A stretch of DNA of 64,000 bases. Source: Furfurilactobacillus milii. Its GTDB lineage: Bacteria; Bacillota; Bacilli; Lactobacillales; Lactobacillaceae. Shown piece by piece: positions 16,066 through 24,874 of the stretch. The translations under genes and the position numbers were made by a program. How positions within the stretch are numbered: position 1 is the stretch's first letter; each line of letters opens with the position of its first letter. Under the pieces are notes generated by a model. That model was given only the letters and a program-made list of their open reading frames with translations, was not told the DNA's origin and ran no database searches. The stretch spans positions 1 through 64,000 of the forward strand of contig NZ_JAIWJF010000002.1 of assembly GCF_021654115.1 (NCBI RefSeq), in the 5' to 3' direction.

Positions 16066-17619
16066 ATGAGTTTGTTAGAAGTATCTGGTTTATCGATGAG
16101 CTTTGCCGATAAAAACTTATATGAAGATGCCAGCTTTCAATTAGAGAAGGGTGAACATCTCGGGATTGTCGGGCAGAATGGTGCCGGTAAATCAACATTG
16201 ATTAAAATTTTAACGGGTACGGTGTTACCTGTTGAAGGTAGCATTAAGTGGCAAAAGAATATTCGTATTGGGTACTTGGACCAGTACGCTGACATTCCGG
16301 ATGGGATGACGCTGATTCAATTTTTGCATACGGCTTATGCTGATTTGTACGCTATGGACGAGCAAATGCAGAAGTACTACGCAGATTATGCTGAATCCAT
16401 GGACGACAAGTTGCTGGAAAAGGCTGGTCGAATTCAAGACGAACTGGCAGCGCGTAACTTTTACGAAGTAGAAACGGAAATTGAACGGGTCATCAGTGGT
16501 TTAGGATTGAACGAAATCGGTAAGGACCACGTGGTTTCAGAAATGTCTGGTGGGCAACGGTCAAAGATTATTTTGGCTAAGTTGTTGCTGGAAAATCCTG
16601 ATGTCATTCTGTTGGATGAACCGACTAACTACTTGGATGTTTCGCACATTCAGTGGTTGGAAGATTATCTGAATGGCTTTGAAGGTGCCGCAATGGTCAT
16701 TTCACATGATTACGACTTTTTGGAAGCTGTGACAAACGCTATCTGTGACGTTTCGTTTGGCCAGATCACGAAGTATCGTGGTAGCTTCAAGAAGGCCATG
16801 AAGCAGAAAGAAGAGAAGCGTGAGGCGCAAGAAAAGGCTTACGAGAAACAGCGTGTCGTGATCGAAAAGAACGAAAAGCTGATTTCCAAGTTTAAAGCCG
16901 GTTCACACTCTAACTTGGCCAAATCGCGTGAGAAGATGCTGAAACATATGGATCGGATCGATCCACCGTCAGATGCATTGCAGGCACGGTTCGACTTTCC
17001 ATATTTGGACACGGGTTCACAAAATGCGTTGGTGGTACGCAAAATATCTGTTGGTTATGAGCATCCACTGTTAGCACCCGTGACGTTTACGCTGGGTACT
17101 GGTCAAAAGATTGCGTTTGCTGGGTTCAACGGGGTCGGTAAATCGACCTTGATTAAATCCATTCTCGGTCAACTAAAGCCATTGTCTGGTGAAGCTGAGT
17201 TCTCGCCATCTGCGAAGGTGAACTATTTTAGCCAGGATCTGGTGTGGGATGACGATAGCAAGACGCCTTTGCAAATCATTCAGGATGAATTCCCAACGAT
17301 GCTGCCGAAAACAATTCGGACTAAACTGGGTGCGGCTGGGATTAACGCCGCTAACGTCATGAAGCCGATGAACCTGCTTTCTGGTGGTGAACAAACGAAA
17401 GTCAAGTTGGCTGTCATGGAATTGACGCCATCAAACTTCCTAATCATGGATGAACCGACCAATCATTTGGATGATGAAACAAAGCATGCGTTGGCTGATG
17501 CCCTGAACAAGTTCCGAGGCAATCTGATCATGGTTAGTCATGAGGAGGGCTTTTACGACGACTGGATTGATGAAGTACTGAACGTTGAAAAGCTGAGTTT
17601 ACGGAAGTCGGACAAGTAG
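16066..17619 (+). CDS. ABC-F family ribosome-associated ATPase (YfmM-like)
   Basis: A 517-aa protein with two ABC modules and no membrane segment. The first module has GQNGAGKST and MSGGQRSK; the second has GFNGVGKST, LSGGEQTK and LIMDEPTNHLDD. A charged linker (residues about 240-305, KKAMKQKEEKREAQEK) is the interdomain arm that enters the ribosomal E site in ABC-F proteins. It acts in translation or antibiotic protection. The length and N-terminus are nearer to YfmM than to Uup or EttA. A pentapeptide-repeat gene follows 13 nt later. Confidence 0.88.
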   Translation: MSLLEVSGLSMSFADKNLYEDASFQLEKGEHLGIVGQNGAGKSTLIKILTGTVLPVEGSIKWQKNIRIGYLDQYADIPDGMTLIQFLHTAYADLYAMDEQMQKYYADYAESMDDKLLEKAGRIQDELAARNFYEVETEIERVISGLGLNEIGKDHVVSEMSGGQRSKIILAKLLLENPDVILLDEPTNYLDVSHIQWLEDYLNGFEGAAMVISHDYDFLEAVTNAICDVSFGQITKYRGSFKKAMKQKEEKREAQEKAYEKQRVVIEKNEKLISKFKAGSHSNLAKSREKMLKHMDRIDPPSDALQARFDFPYLDTGSQNALVVRKISVGYEHPLLAPVTFTLGTGQKIAFAGFNGVGKSTLIKSILGQLKPLSGEAEFSPSAKVNYFSQDLVWDDDSKTPLQIIQDEFPTMLPKTIRTKLGAAGINAANVMKPMNLLSGGEQTKVKLAVMELTPSNFLIMDEPTNHLDDETKHALADALNKFRGNLIMVSHEEGFYDDWIDEVLNVEKLSLRKSDK

Positions 17620-17632
17620 ATAGGAGACAGAA

Positions 17633-18235
17633 ATGGCAGACACAAATATAGTCGAGGGCCAAACATTGTCGTTGGATGATGTAGAACCGGATCACCATTA
17701 TGTGAAGTGTCATTTCACAGTTTCCAATGCGCCGATTCGACTGATGGATGTGAGTTTTGATCACTGCACGTTTGATCAAACGAACTTTGATAACGGTGAT
17801 TTCAGCCGCGTAATGTGGACGCACAGTCAGTTTTTAAATGCGACTTGGCGTGAGACGAGCTGGTTCGATTGCAAACTGAAGAGTTTACAGTTAGCGGGCA
17901 GTGACTTTAGCGAATCCGTGATGAAGAACACCACATTCGACGCCTGCAAACTAACATACGCAAACTTCAGCGAAATGAGCGTGGAAAACAGCAAATTTTT
18001 AAATTGTGACCTGTTAGAAAGTGCGTTTCAGGCCGTCCGAGCTAAGAAAAATATTAAGTTCGATGGCTCACGACTAAATGGGGCCGATTTTGTCGAAACA
18101 CGGTTGAAAGGTTTTGACTGGCATAAAGCGGAGTTTGACACGTTGAGTATGAGCGCCAACTTAGCTAGCGGACTGGTTGTGAGCCAGTATCAAGCCGCTC
18201 AGTTAATTGGGATGTTTGGGATTGAAGTTAAATAA
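17633..18235 (+). CDS. Pentapeptide-repeat protein
   Basis: A 200-aa protein built of A(D/N)LXX-like repeats: DHCTFDQTNFDNGDFSRV, AGSDFSES and LTYANFSEMSVENSKF, with aromatic or Leu residues every fifth position from about residue 40 to 165. Such proteins fold as a right-handed beta helix; some (Qnr, McbG) protect DNA gyrase. The function here is not known. It has AGGAG and is spaced 13 nt from the ABC-F gene, an apparent two-gene operon ending in a terminator. Confidence 0.88.
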   Translation: MADTNIVEGQTLSLDDVEPDHHYVKCHFTVSNAPIRLMDVSFDHCTFDQTNFDNGDFSRVMWTHSQFLNATWRETSWFDCKLKSLQLAGSDFSESVMKNTTFDACKLTYANFSEMSVENSKFLNCDLLESAFQAVRAKKNIKFDGSRLNGADFVETRLKGFDWHKAEFDTLSMSANLASGLVVSQYQAAQLIGMFGIEVK

Positions 18236-18242
18236 AATGAAG

Positions 18243-18281
18243 TCGCCAAATCACACGAAAGGTATGGTTTGGCGATTTTTT
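18243..18281 (+). terminator. Terminator of the ABC-F/pentapeptide operon
   Basis: TCGCCAAA stem with complement, 17-nt loop, followed by TTTTTT. Confidence 0.85.
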
Positions 18282-18446
18282 AGACTGATTTTCAAAATTT
18301 TTGTTGCGGTTATATCGAAAATAGTAGTTTTTAAGCTTAGATGAATGACAGATATAAATGCGTAAGATAAAATATGATTATAAAACCATAGCATTAAAGT
18401 TATTATTCCGGATTATCGGTGGCTATAGAACAAAGGGGATATTAAG

Positions 18447-18731
18447 ATGAAAAAGACAATATCCATCGTTCCAACAATTATCGCTTTATTTATAGTTGGA
18501 ATTCTACCCTTTATCTCAAAAATGAACGAAGTGCTCAAAAGTACGATTACAGCTTATACGTTGTTCGGTTTAGCAGGCTACAGTTTTTTACTCGTTTTTT
18601 TATATTGTATGCAGAACGCCTATCAAGCAAAAAATAAGCTAAATAGAAATGAAAAACTGTATGTTGGCTATTTTGTAATTTTGTTGATTGGATTAACTTT
18701 GTTTGGATTAACTTCGATGTTTTATCAGTAA
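18447..18731 (+). CDS. Small three-helix membrane protein, unknown
   Basis: A 94-aa, AT-rich gene. Three hydrophobic segments (about 7-25, 36-56, 70-90) are separated by a basic loop (AKNKLNRNEK). AAAGGGG lies 8 nt before ATG. It is unrelated to its neighbours and not recognised. The surrounding 18.25-18.9 kb is more AT-rich than the rest of the window. Confidence 0.65.
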   Translation: MKKTISIVPTIIALFIVGILPFISKMNEVLKSTITAYTLFGLAGYSFLLVFLYCMQNAYQAKNKLNRNEKLYVGYFVILLIGLTLFGLTSMFYQ

Positions 18732-18876
18732 GCTGCTAAATATGATTATTAGTTAAAAGTCGTACAATTCCAAATTGTAGTAAATGCCAAAAGGTCAGTT
18801 TATATTCATTTTCAATACAAATATAATTTCGACGAACAAGGATAGTTTCAATTTACGCTGCTTAAGGTCGTGTTTT

Positions 18877-18930
18877 CTAAATAAAGCATAGCAAACGGAC
18901 AAAATTGTTCGTTTGCTATGCTTTATTTAG
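18877..18930 (-). terminator. Bidirectional terminator
   Basis: A 21-bp perfect stem (CTAAATAAAGCATAGCAAACG and complement). It is placed just past the stop of the 18940-19434 gene on the minus strand. Confidence 0.8.
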
Positions 18931-18939
18931 CGTTAAAAG

Positions 18940-19434
18940 TTAATTATGCCGGCGTTTGTCACTTGCAATAGATGCTGAAACAGCATACGCCAAGAGTGCA
19001 ACCACTAGGCCAGTACCTAGATCTATCAGTGCGTTGAAAGGCAAGCGACTAACGCTGGTATCGCCAGTTATTGGATTGAAAACTAGAGTGAATAAGAAAA
19101 AGAAGATGGCTAAATCAATCCCAGCAAACGCCGACCTGAGAATAAGCCAGCGTCGTGTCGTGTTTTGATTTTTAAGCGTGCCATTTGGATCTTGGCTACG
19201 AATGAGTTTTCCAATTGAACCCCCGCCAAACATATAGATTAAAATGGTTAATAGAGCTAAGAGACTAGTGCCGTGGCTGAGACTACCAGCCGGCCAATCT
19301 AACGCCAAACTCACTAGTGTTAAGGGAAGACTTAACACTGCGGCCCACAACAATCCGTTTAATAGGCGATTGTTTAGCGTTTGTGTCTGTGCGGATTCTT
19401 TAGGGTATACGAGGTATTGTAAAAGTTTTAGCAT
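18940..19434 (-). CDS. Four-helix membrane protein, unknown
   Basis: A 164-aa protein with four hydrophobic segments (about 27-47, 55-72, 95-118, 132-158). The N-terminus is polar (YPKESAQTQTLNN). GGGAGA lies 8 nt before ATG. I do not recognise the family. It is divergent from the ArsR gene, with about 125 nt between start codons, and could be part of the same regulated unit. Confidence 0.65.
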   Translation of the reverse strand: MLKLLQYLVYPKESAQTQTLNNRLLNGLLWAAVLSLPLTLVSLALDWPAGSLSHGTSLLALLTILIYMFGGGSIGKLIRSQDPNGTLKNQNTTRRWLILRSAFAGIDLAIFFFLFTLVFNPITGDTSVSRLPFNALIDLGTGLVVALLAYAVSASIASDKRRHN

Positions 19435-19555
19435 GGTCTACATCTCCCTTTTTGATCTATTCTAATAATAGAATAAGTTGACTCTCAATAACAGAAAAGT
19501 CTTTTGGGATAGCAGTATCATTGGTTGAAATAAATTTGTTTTCGCTGTATCTTTG

Positions 19556-19571
19556 TTCTATGAATATCGAA
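19556..19571. promoter_or_regulatory. ArsR operator over the arsR start codon
   Basis: TTCTATGAATATCGAA matches the perfect palindrome at 19878-19893 at 13 of 16 positions and covers the ATG. The arsR promoter TTGAAA-17-TATCTT lies directly upstream, so binding would block initiation. Confidence 0.65.
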
Positions 19572-19850
19572 CAAAGAGCAATTGATGACAAACTGGCAAC
19601 AATCTTTAAAGTGCTGAGTGACCCTCACCGCATTAGCATTCTCCGAATTCTTCATGAAAACGGTCATGAGATGACGTGTGGTGAGGTTGGTGAGCGACTA
19701 AACCTTGCTAAATCAACCGTGTCTTATCACTTTAAGGCGTTACGAAAAGCTGGCTTGACCAACACACGCCAAGTTAGCCAAACCAAATTATTGTCCATTA
19801 ACGAAACGACATTTGAACAATATTTACCGCACTTTTTTGATGTTTTATAG
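19560..19850 (+). CDS. ArsR-family transcriptional repressor
   Basis: A 96-aa winged-helix protein (FKVLSDPHRISILRIL, then LAKSTVSYHFKALRKAG). The metal-binding ELCVCDL motif is absent; one Cys occurs at TCGEVGE, so a non-metal or thiol signal is possible. No SD precedes ATG 19560. The -10 box TATCTT is 6 nt upstream, so the mRNA is probably leaderless. The longer frame from 19521 would include the promoter. It sits 65 nt before a GST-like gene that carries the same operator. Confidence 0.85.
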   Translation: MNIEQRAIDDKLATIFKVLSDPHRISILRILHENGHEMTCGEVGERLNLAKSTVSYHFKALRKAGLTNTRQVSQTKLLSINETTFEQYLPHFFDVL

Positions 19851-19877
19851 TTACCGTTTTTATTTTTTGAATAGTAT

Positions 19878-19893
19878 TTCGATAATTATCGAA
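19878..19893. promoter_or_regulatory. Perfect ArsR-type palindrome upstream of the GST gene
   Basis: TTCGATAATTATCGAA is a perfect 16-bp palindrome, 22 nt before the GST start. It matches the site over the arsR start, so the regulator probably controls both genes. Confidence 0.7.
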
Positions 19894-19915
19894 CTAATTA
19901 AAACAGAAAGGTCGA

Positions 19916-20566
19916 ATGGTGATGAAATTATTCTTTGCTGCTGGAGCAAGTTCCATGGCGCCACATATTTTATTACGAGAATTGAAGCTGAATTTTGAAT
20001 TAAGACGCGTTAATTTGGATCAAAAAACGTGGTCACAAGGTGATTATAACGATGTTAACCCGAAATCGTATGTACCTGTTTTAGAGTTGAATGATGGAAC
20101 TCGATTAACAGAATGTGCCGTTATTTTGGAATATCTTGCTAGTCACGAGCACCGGCTAATTGCGGACTATGATTCGAAGCAATACTGGCAACAACGCCAA
20201 TGGCTGAATTATCTTGCCACTGAATTGCATAAAAACTTTATTTCCCCGTTTCGTACTGGCAATTGGCTGCCCAACACGGCGGATAGCAAAATGTTGGTTT
20301 GGCAACGTGTCTTACCACGATTACAGTTTGTCGAAACCACCTTTGAGGATGGTCGACAATGGCTAGTGGGGAATGACTTTTCGTTAGTCGACCCATATTT
20401 ATTTGTGATGACAAACTGGCTTTACAGATTGAATTACAGTTTTGAAACTTTGCCACGGCTAAAGACATTTGATTCACGCATGCGTGAGCGAGCAAGTGTT
20501 ATCGATACTTTTAAGTTAGAAGGTAAGCCACACGCATTGACTGATTCAACTAATGAAAGTGCCTAA
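19916..20566 (+). CDS. Glutathione S-transferase-like protein
   Basis: About 215 aa with a thioredoxin-like N-terminal domain (KLFFAAGASSMAPHILLREL, then SYVPVLELNDG and the substrate-contacting TECAVILEYLA) and an all-helical C-terminal domain. Ser in GASS is the candidate catalytic residue of bacterial GSTs. Start is ATG 19916 or ATG 19922; GAAAGG suits both. It is probably a detoxification enzyme derepressed through the upstream ArsR protein. Confidence 0.85.
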   Translation: MVMKLFFAAGASSMAPHILLRELKLNFELRRVNLDQKTWSQGDYNDVNPKSYVPVLELNDGTRLTECAVILEYLASHEHRLIADYDSKQYWQQRQWLNYLATELHKNFISPFRTGNWLPNTADSKMLVWQRVLPRLQFVETTFEDGRQWLVGNDFSLVDPYLFVMTNWLYRLNYSFETLPRLKTFDSRMRERASVIDTFKLEGKPHALTDSTNESA

Positions 20567-20615
20567 AACAACCGGTCAGCGGGCTCGACTATTTGAGCTA
20601 GCTGACCGGTTGTTT
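20566..20615 (+). terminator. Bidirectional terminator between GST and nucleotidyltransferase genes
   Basis: AAACAACCGGTCAGC and its complement form a 15-bp stem followed by TGTTTTGG. It serves both converging genes. Confidence 0.85.
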
Positions 20616-20629
20616 GTTTTGGGAAATTG

Positions 20630-21571
20630 TTAAAGGAGGGATTTGAGTGCTTTATTGTAGTCTTGGCTAAAAGTTTGCAGTTGCTCACTGGTAGTTGCCT
20701 GAAAATGATTTCGATTGAGCAACGCTAAATATTGCTGAGAAAATTGATTTAAAAAGACATCGAGTGTCTGACCGTCATTTAGACAATCAAAAAAGAGGAA
20801 TAAAATCTCTCCACACATTGTGTAACGCATCAGCGCAAAGTTTTGCTGAGCCGCATAACGGTTCAGTTTTCCTGCTAACAGTGTTAACTGAGTCTTGGCG
20901 TTGTATTGTTGTGTCAATTTTGGTCCACAAGCATGCTGTAGCATTTGAAAATCGTCAAGTAGTAGCTGGCTAGAACATTTTTCGTTAGTGGCGCCCAGGA
21001 GCTGGTTTAACTGATTTAGTTCTGGATTATGCGTGGCCGTGTCAAAGACGGCCCGGTTACCCAGTTTACGACCATTAATGAATGCAAACTGCATATTTAA
21101 TTGCCCGACCAACCATAATTCCGTTTGATAGGCTGAAAAAGATCTTGCAGGTTGTTGTGCTAAAACATTGAGCAATCGACGGTCGGTATTTATAAATGTA
21201 TGCGAATAGTCGTTCTTAGAAAATTGATTAATTCGTTTGTTAACCGATGCTTGATAATTGGTGAGGCGAAGATTTCTGTCGTGAATAATGACATTTTCAA
21301 GCCAATAGCGTTTATCAAAGGCCTCATTTGGTGATTGTGGTAGCGACGAGTCATTTTCATTGAAGTAGCTAACTTGAAAAAGATGGTCTTGAAACGGAAC
21401 ATCAATTTGTGTTTCGTTATGATTTGGATTAAATACAAGTAGGTCAATGTCGCTGTGTGTGCTCATTTCACCACGTGCAGTTGATCCGGTTAGGACAATT
21501 TCAGTTTCATTAGGACAATATGCTTGGCAAAAATGAATAATTAACTGCTGCGTTGATTCTGGTAACGACAT
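20630..21571 (-). CDS. Nucleotidyltransferase-domain protein
   Basis: A 313-aa protein. Residues 26-48 have the pol-beta-type signature VLTGSTARGEMSTHSDIDLL, with GS and the D-x-D metal ligands. The remainder is helical and of unknown family, reminiscent of aminoglycoside or HEPN-linked nucleotidyltransferases. GGAG is 7 nt before ATG. It is divergent from a marR gene, and its promoter shares the 18-bp palindrome at 21634-21677, so it is probably regulated by that MarR. The substrate is unknown. Confidence 0.72.
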   Translation of the reverse strand: MSLPESTQQLIIHFCQAYCPNETEIVLTGSTARGEMSTHSDIDLLVFNPNHNETQIDVPFQDHLFQVSYFNENDSSLPQSPNEAFDKRYWLENVIIHDRNLRLTNYQASVNKRINQFSKNDYSHTFINTDRRLLNVLAQQPARSFSAYQTELWLVGQLNMQFAFINGRKLGNRAVFDTATHNPELNQLNQLLGATNEKCSSQLLLDDFQMLQHACGPKLTQQYNAKTQLTLLAGKLNRYAAQQNFALMRYTMCGEILFLFFDCLNDGQTLDVFLNQFSQQYLALLNRNHFQATTSEQLQTFSQDYNKALKSLL

Positions 21572-21633
21572 TTAATGGCTCCAATCTGGATATGTTTGTT
21601 TACCATATTTTTTTAGGTCAGAAAAAAGAAAAT

Positions 21634-21677
21634 ATTATACAGTATTTTGTTTTAATCACAACAAAATACTGTATAAT
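21634..21677. promoter_or_regulatory. MarR operator with face-to-face promoters
   Basis: A perfect 18-bp inverted repeat (ATTATACAGTATTTTGTT and complement) separated by 8 nt. Each outer end reads TATAAT on its outward strand, so the palindrome supplies the -10 boxes of both divergent genes. Confidence 0.8.
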
Positions 21678-21709
21678 CTCCATAACAAGCTAATTAACAG
21701 GAGAGAAAT

Positions 21710-22162
21710 ATGGAAGATGTATTACGTTCTATCGGTAAAATTTCACGTGCACTAGATGCGATTTCTAATATTGATTTCCAGAACATCGACCTTACCAAAG
21801 GCCAGTATCTGTATCTTGTGAGAATCTGCGAAAATCCCGGCATCATTCAGGGGCGGTTGGCAGAACTCGTAATGGTGGATCGCACGACGGTATCACAGGC
21901 GATAAAAAAGCTGGTTAACCATGGCTTCATCACGCGCCAACACAGCGAAACGAACCTTAAAAACTATGAACTTTATCCAACGGCAAAAGGAACGGCCGTT
22001 TATCCACGACTCAAACGTGAAAATGCGTATTCGACTGACAAGGCCCTGCAAGGCTTTTCAAAAGCAGAGGCCCAACAGTTGGCAGCTCTTTTAGAACGAA
22101 TGACCGTTAACGTTAACGAAGATTGGAAGTCCGTCAAAGCGGGCGTCCCACGAGATTACTAA
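21710..22162 (+). CDS. MarR-family regulator
   Basis: A 150-aa regulator with a wHTH at about 45-100 (GRLAELVMVDRTTVSQAIKKLVNHGFI) and the wing ETNLKNYELYPTAKG. AGGAG precedes ATG. It is 16 nt from a GNAT gene, probably co-transcribed, and is divergent from the nucleotidyltransferase gene across a palindrome that carries both -10 boxes. Confidence 0.88.
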   Translation: MEDVLRSIGKISRALDAISNIDFQNIDLTKGQYLYLVRICENPGIIQGRLAELVMVDRTTVSQAIKKLVNHGFITRQHSETNLKNYELYPTAKGTAVYPRLKRENAYSTDKALQGFSKAEAQQLAALLERMTVNVNEDWKSVKAGVPRDY

Positions 22163-22178
22163 CAATCATGGAGGATTT

Positions 22179-22694
22179 ATGACAATACAAATAACAACAG
22201 TCACACCACAAGACGTAACAACGCTACGTGAGGTCAGCTGCGCAACATTTCAAGATACATTTGGCTCTGAAAATAGTGTGACGGATTTACAAAACTATCT
22301 TGACCGCGCTTACTCAGTCGATCAATTGTTGACAGAAATCAATAATCCAAAATCGTGGTTCTACTTTATTAAAGTAGACCAAGCAGTTGCAGGTTATCTC
22401 AAATTAAATGTTGGCGAGGCACAAACGGAGAAGATGGGGGCAGATACGTTAGAGATACAGCGGATTTATATCCTGCCAACGTTTAAGCGTCACGGATTGG
22501 GCACGCAATTATTCAATCAAGCGATTACCACTGCCAAAGATTTGCACAAGCGTGCGCTCTGGCTTGGCGTTTGGGAACACAATGATGCAGCTCGCAAATT
22601 TTATCATAAAATCGGGTTCCAGCCAGTCGGCGACCACGTATTCCAACTTGGCTCCTCTGTTCAACGTGACCTGATCATGAAACGCCAGCTGTAG
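22179..22694 (+). CDS. GNAT-family N-acetyltransferase
   Basis: A 171-aa acetyltransferase. It has the acetyl-CoA loop after ILPTFKRHGLGTQLF (Q/RxxGxG/A) and the C-terminal ALWLGVWEHNDAARKFYHKIGFQ. Its N-terminus (LREVSCATFQDTFG) resembles spermidine/ribosomal-type GNATs of LAB. GGAGG is 6 nt before ATG. It is in an operon with marR. The substrate is not deducible. Confidence 0.88.
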   Translation: MTIQITTVTPQDVTTLREVSCATFQDTFGSENSVTDLQNYLDRAYSVDQLLTEINNPKSWFYFIKVDQAVAGYLKLNVGEAQTEKMGADTLEIQRIYILPTFKRHGLGTQLFNQAITTAKDLHKRALWLGVWEHNDAARKFYHKIGFQPVGDHVFQLGSSVQRDLIMKRQL

Positions 22695-22700
22695 CACAAA

Positions 22701-22982
22701 CTAGGAGAGATCTTCTGGGTCAATTTCTAGGGTTGGCCAATGGGACAGGGTCGATAAATCCGTATCATAAGGCACACTGTAAACCATATAGTAATGATCT
22801 GGCTTCTGTTTGCGAAGGCGAGCAAGTTGTTGTTGAGCTTGCTGAACGTCTGTCGTGACATAAAGCAAACCCACCACGCCGACCTTTTGACCATCTGGGT
22901 TCAATTCGGTCCAACCGCCCAGAATTACTTTTAACGGCGCTTTGCCGGATAAGCCAAGTTGAATTAGCTCTTCATCGTTCAT
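22701..22982 (-). CDS. Hypothetical protein
   Basis: A 93-aa soluble protein with AAAGGCGG about 10 nt before ATG. It contains GGWTELNPDGQKVG and a Gln-rich helix (TTDVQQAQQQLARLRKQ). The family is not recognised. It ends 7 nt from the converging GNAT stop and lies 40 nt after the phosphoesterase gene, so the two minus-strand genes are probably one unit. Confidence 0.65.
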   Translation of the reverse strand: MNDEELIQLGLSGKAPLKVILGGWTELNPDGQKVGVVGLLYVTTDVQQAQQQLARLRKQKPDHYYMVYSVPYDTDLSTLSHWPTLEIDPEDLS

Positions 22983-23021
22983 AGTTATGGCCGCCTTTCA
23001 TCAAGAAAGTTTTAAATCTGT

Positions 23022-23927
23022 TTAATGGTTACCTTTACCTGGCATATCATCAGCATGGTTCTGGTTTTCAGGAGTCGGTAAACTGTTTAGAAATTCAATG
23101 GCCTGCTCACGATAATGATGTTCCGCGTTGACCTTAGTTAGGGTAGCGGCATCATGCGTTGAGGCGTGTCCGGTGAACATCAGTTTTTGGTATAAATCGA
23201 CATATGGAAAGCGTAAATCTTTGGCATGCTGCAGTTCGCCGTCCATATCATACGAGACACGGCGAAAATCAACATCTTCAATGCCTTTTTCTGAAATTGT
23301 GAGCAATAGATAACTGGCTGCACGGTTGGCCAACAGTTTATCCCGGGTAAACCAAATTTGGCCGATGGAACCGGGATTCAATACCATCTGACCGTTAGAT
23401 GTATATCGCCAAACGGGTGTATGTGTGTGCGCATAAAGGGCCACATCTGCGTCATGGTTATTTTCGGTTAGAACGTCGAAGTTTGTTTGGGTCTCAGTAG
23501 GAAATAGCGAGTGACCATGATTCTTAGTCGGAAGATTATGTGACATCGTGAAAACAAGATTATCAATAACCTTTCGGCCGGTCATGGGCAGGCTTCGTAA
23601 TTGGGCTTCTCGTTGAGGCGTGTAGCGAGTGTGCTCATACTGGGCCAAAATGGTGAAGTAAACATCGGTGGGGTCATCAAAGTTCACACCTTTTTTTGGT
23701 TTGCCCATGATAAAGTTGTAGTCACTTTCCCAGTTGCCCATGAGGTATTGAGTAGCGTCAACTTGTTCCAATAAGTCATAACATTCTGCTGATGTCGCGC
23801 CGCCAAGCGCAATATCGCCCAGTGACCACACTTCATCGACACCGTGCTTTTTCGCATCACTGAGGGCAGCGCTCAACGCCGATGCATTGCCATGACTGTC
23901 TGATAACACCGCAATTCGATAATCCAT
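23022..23927 (-). CDS. Calcineurin-like metallophosphoesterase
   Basis: A 301-aa enzyme with all five metallophosphatase motifs: LSDSHGN, SLGDIALGG, MGNWE, MSHNLPT and YAHTHTPVW, then NPGSIGQ. Two metal ions are expected. It resembles YfcE/MJ0936-type phosphodiesterases but has a longer C-terminus. Substrate unknown. It is divergent from the nucleoside phosphorylase gene. Confidence 0.87.
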   Translation of the reverse strand: MDYRIAVLSDSHGNASALSAALSDAKKHGVDEVWSLGDIALGGATSAECYDLLEQVDATQYLMGNWESDYNFIMGKPKKGVNFDDPTDVYFTILAQYEHTRYTPQREAQLRSLPMTGRKVIDNLVFTMSHNLPTKNHGHSLFPTETQTNFDVLTENNHDADVALYAHTHTPVWRYTSNGQMVLNPGSIGQIWFTRDKLLANRAASYLLLTISEKGIEDVDFRRVSYDMDGELQHAKDLRFPYVDLYQKLMFTGHASTHDAATLTKVNAEHHYREQAIEFLNSLPTPENQNHADDMPGKGNH

Positions 23928-24103
23928 GTTGTACCTCCGTCTCTCTTCAAATCTCCGATTGGTGAGTGCTTGTTGAATCTGTACACTCTGCCTTTAGTTT
24001 ACTGACCGTTTGCAAACTTGCAATCAAAATGTTGCAACGGGGTAGACGAATAATTAAGTTAAGTGTAATCTTAACATTAAAATTTGATGAGGAGATGAGG
24101 CCG

Positions 24104-24874
24104 ATGACAGAATCACCATTATTTAACTTTGATACAAACCAGGTGGGCGTCACCGATCCGCATGAAGACCCCGAAATCATTGCGGAAACGAAGTGTCTAT
24201 TTGCATTTGTAGAAACTGCAGACCTGGTAACGTTTTTACGGCCATATCATCCGGTAGAGGTGGGGACGTTTAGCTGTATTACAAGAGAATTTCCGATTTT
24301 ACGCATTGAGGTTGAGGGGCAACCGGTGACAGTGATGCAGGCGCCACTTGGAGCTCCCGCTGCGACGCAGATTTTGGATTATTTGATTGGACACGGTGTT
24401 AAACAAATTATCAGTATGGGCAGTTGCGGTGTGTTGACTGATCATGCGGAGGGCGCCTTCTTGTTGCCAATGAATGCGTTGCGCGATGAAGGCACTTCCT
24501 ACCATTATCTACCGGCAGAAACGACGGTAACGCTGAACCCAGCGATGCAGCAGGCGATTGAGACAACTATCAGTCAGCATCATGAGACGATTACCCGCGT
24601 GAACACGTGGACGACAGACGGTTATTTCCGCGAAACCGAAAAGTTGGTCGACCAATACCGCGCCGCAGGTTACCAAACGGTGGAAATGGAGTGTGCTGCG
24701 TTGGCCGCTTGCGCCCAATTTCGCGGTGTCGATTTTGGTCAGTTTTTCTTTACGGCCGATTCGTTAGCGCACGCAAATGCCTATGATAAACGTGATTGGG
24801 GCCGTTCGGCTCGACAAACGGCTCTACGTTTGGGATTAGCGACATTACTAGCGCTACCTAATCCGTTAAATTAG
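24104..24874 (+). CDS. Nucleoside phosphorylase (PNP/UDP family)
   Basis: A 256-aa protein with VMQAPLGAPAATQIL, SMGSCGVL and the substrate-binding VEMECAALAACAQFRG, the PNP/uridine-phosphorylase signature. It should cleave a nucleoside with phosphate. ATG 24104 is 9 nt after GGAG. A longer frame from 23966 crosses the promoter region and was not used. The acidic catalytic region near ADSLAHANAYDKRDW differs from classic uridine phosphorylase, so the base specificity is open. Confidence 0.85.
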   Translation: MTESPLFNFDTNQVGVTDPHEDPEIIAETKCLFAFVETADLVTFLRPYHPVEVGTFSCITREFPILRIEVEGQPVTVMQAPLGAPAATQILDYLIGHGVKQIISMGSCGVLTDHAEGAFLLPMNALRDEGTSYHYLPAETTVTLNPAMQQAIETTISQHHETITRVNTWTTDGYFRETEKLVDQYRAAGYQTVEMECAALAACAQFRGVDFGQFFFTADSLAHANAYDKRDWGRSARQTALRLGLATLLALPNPLN

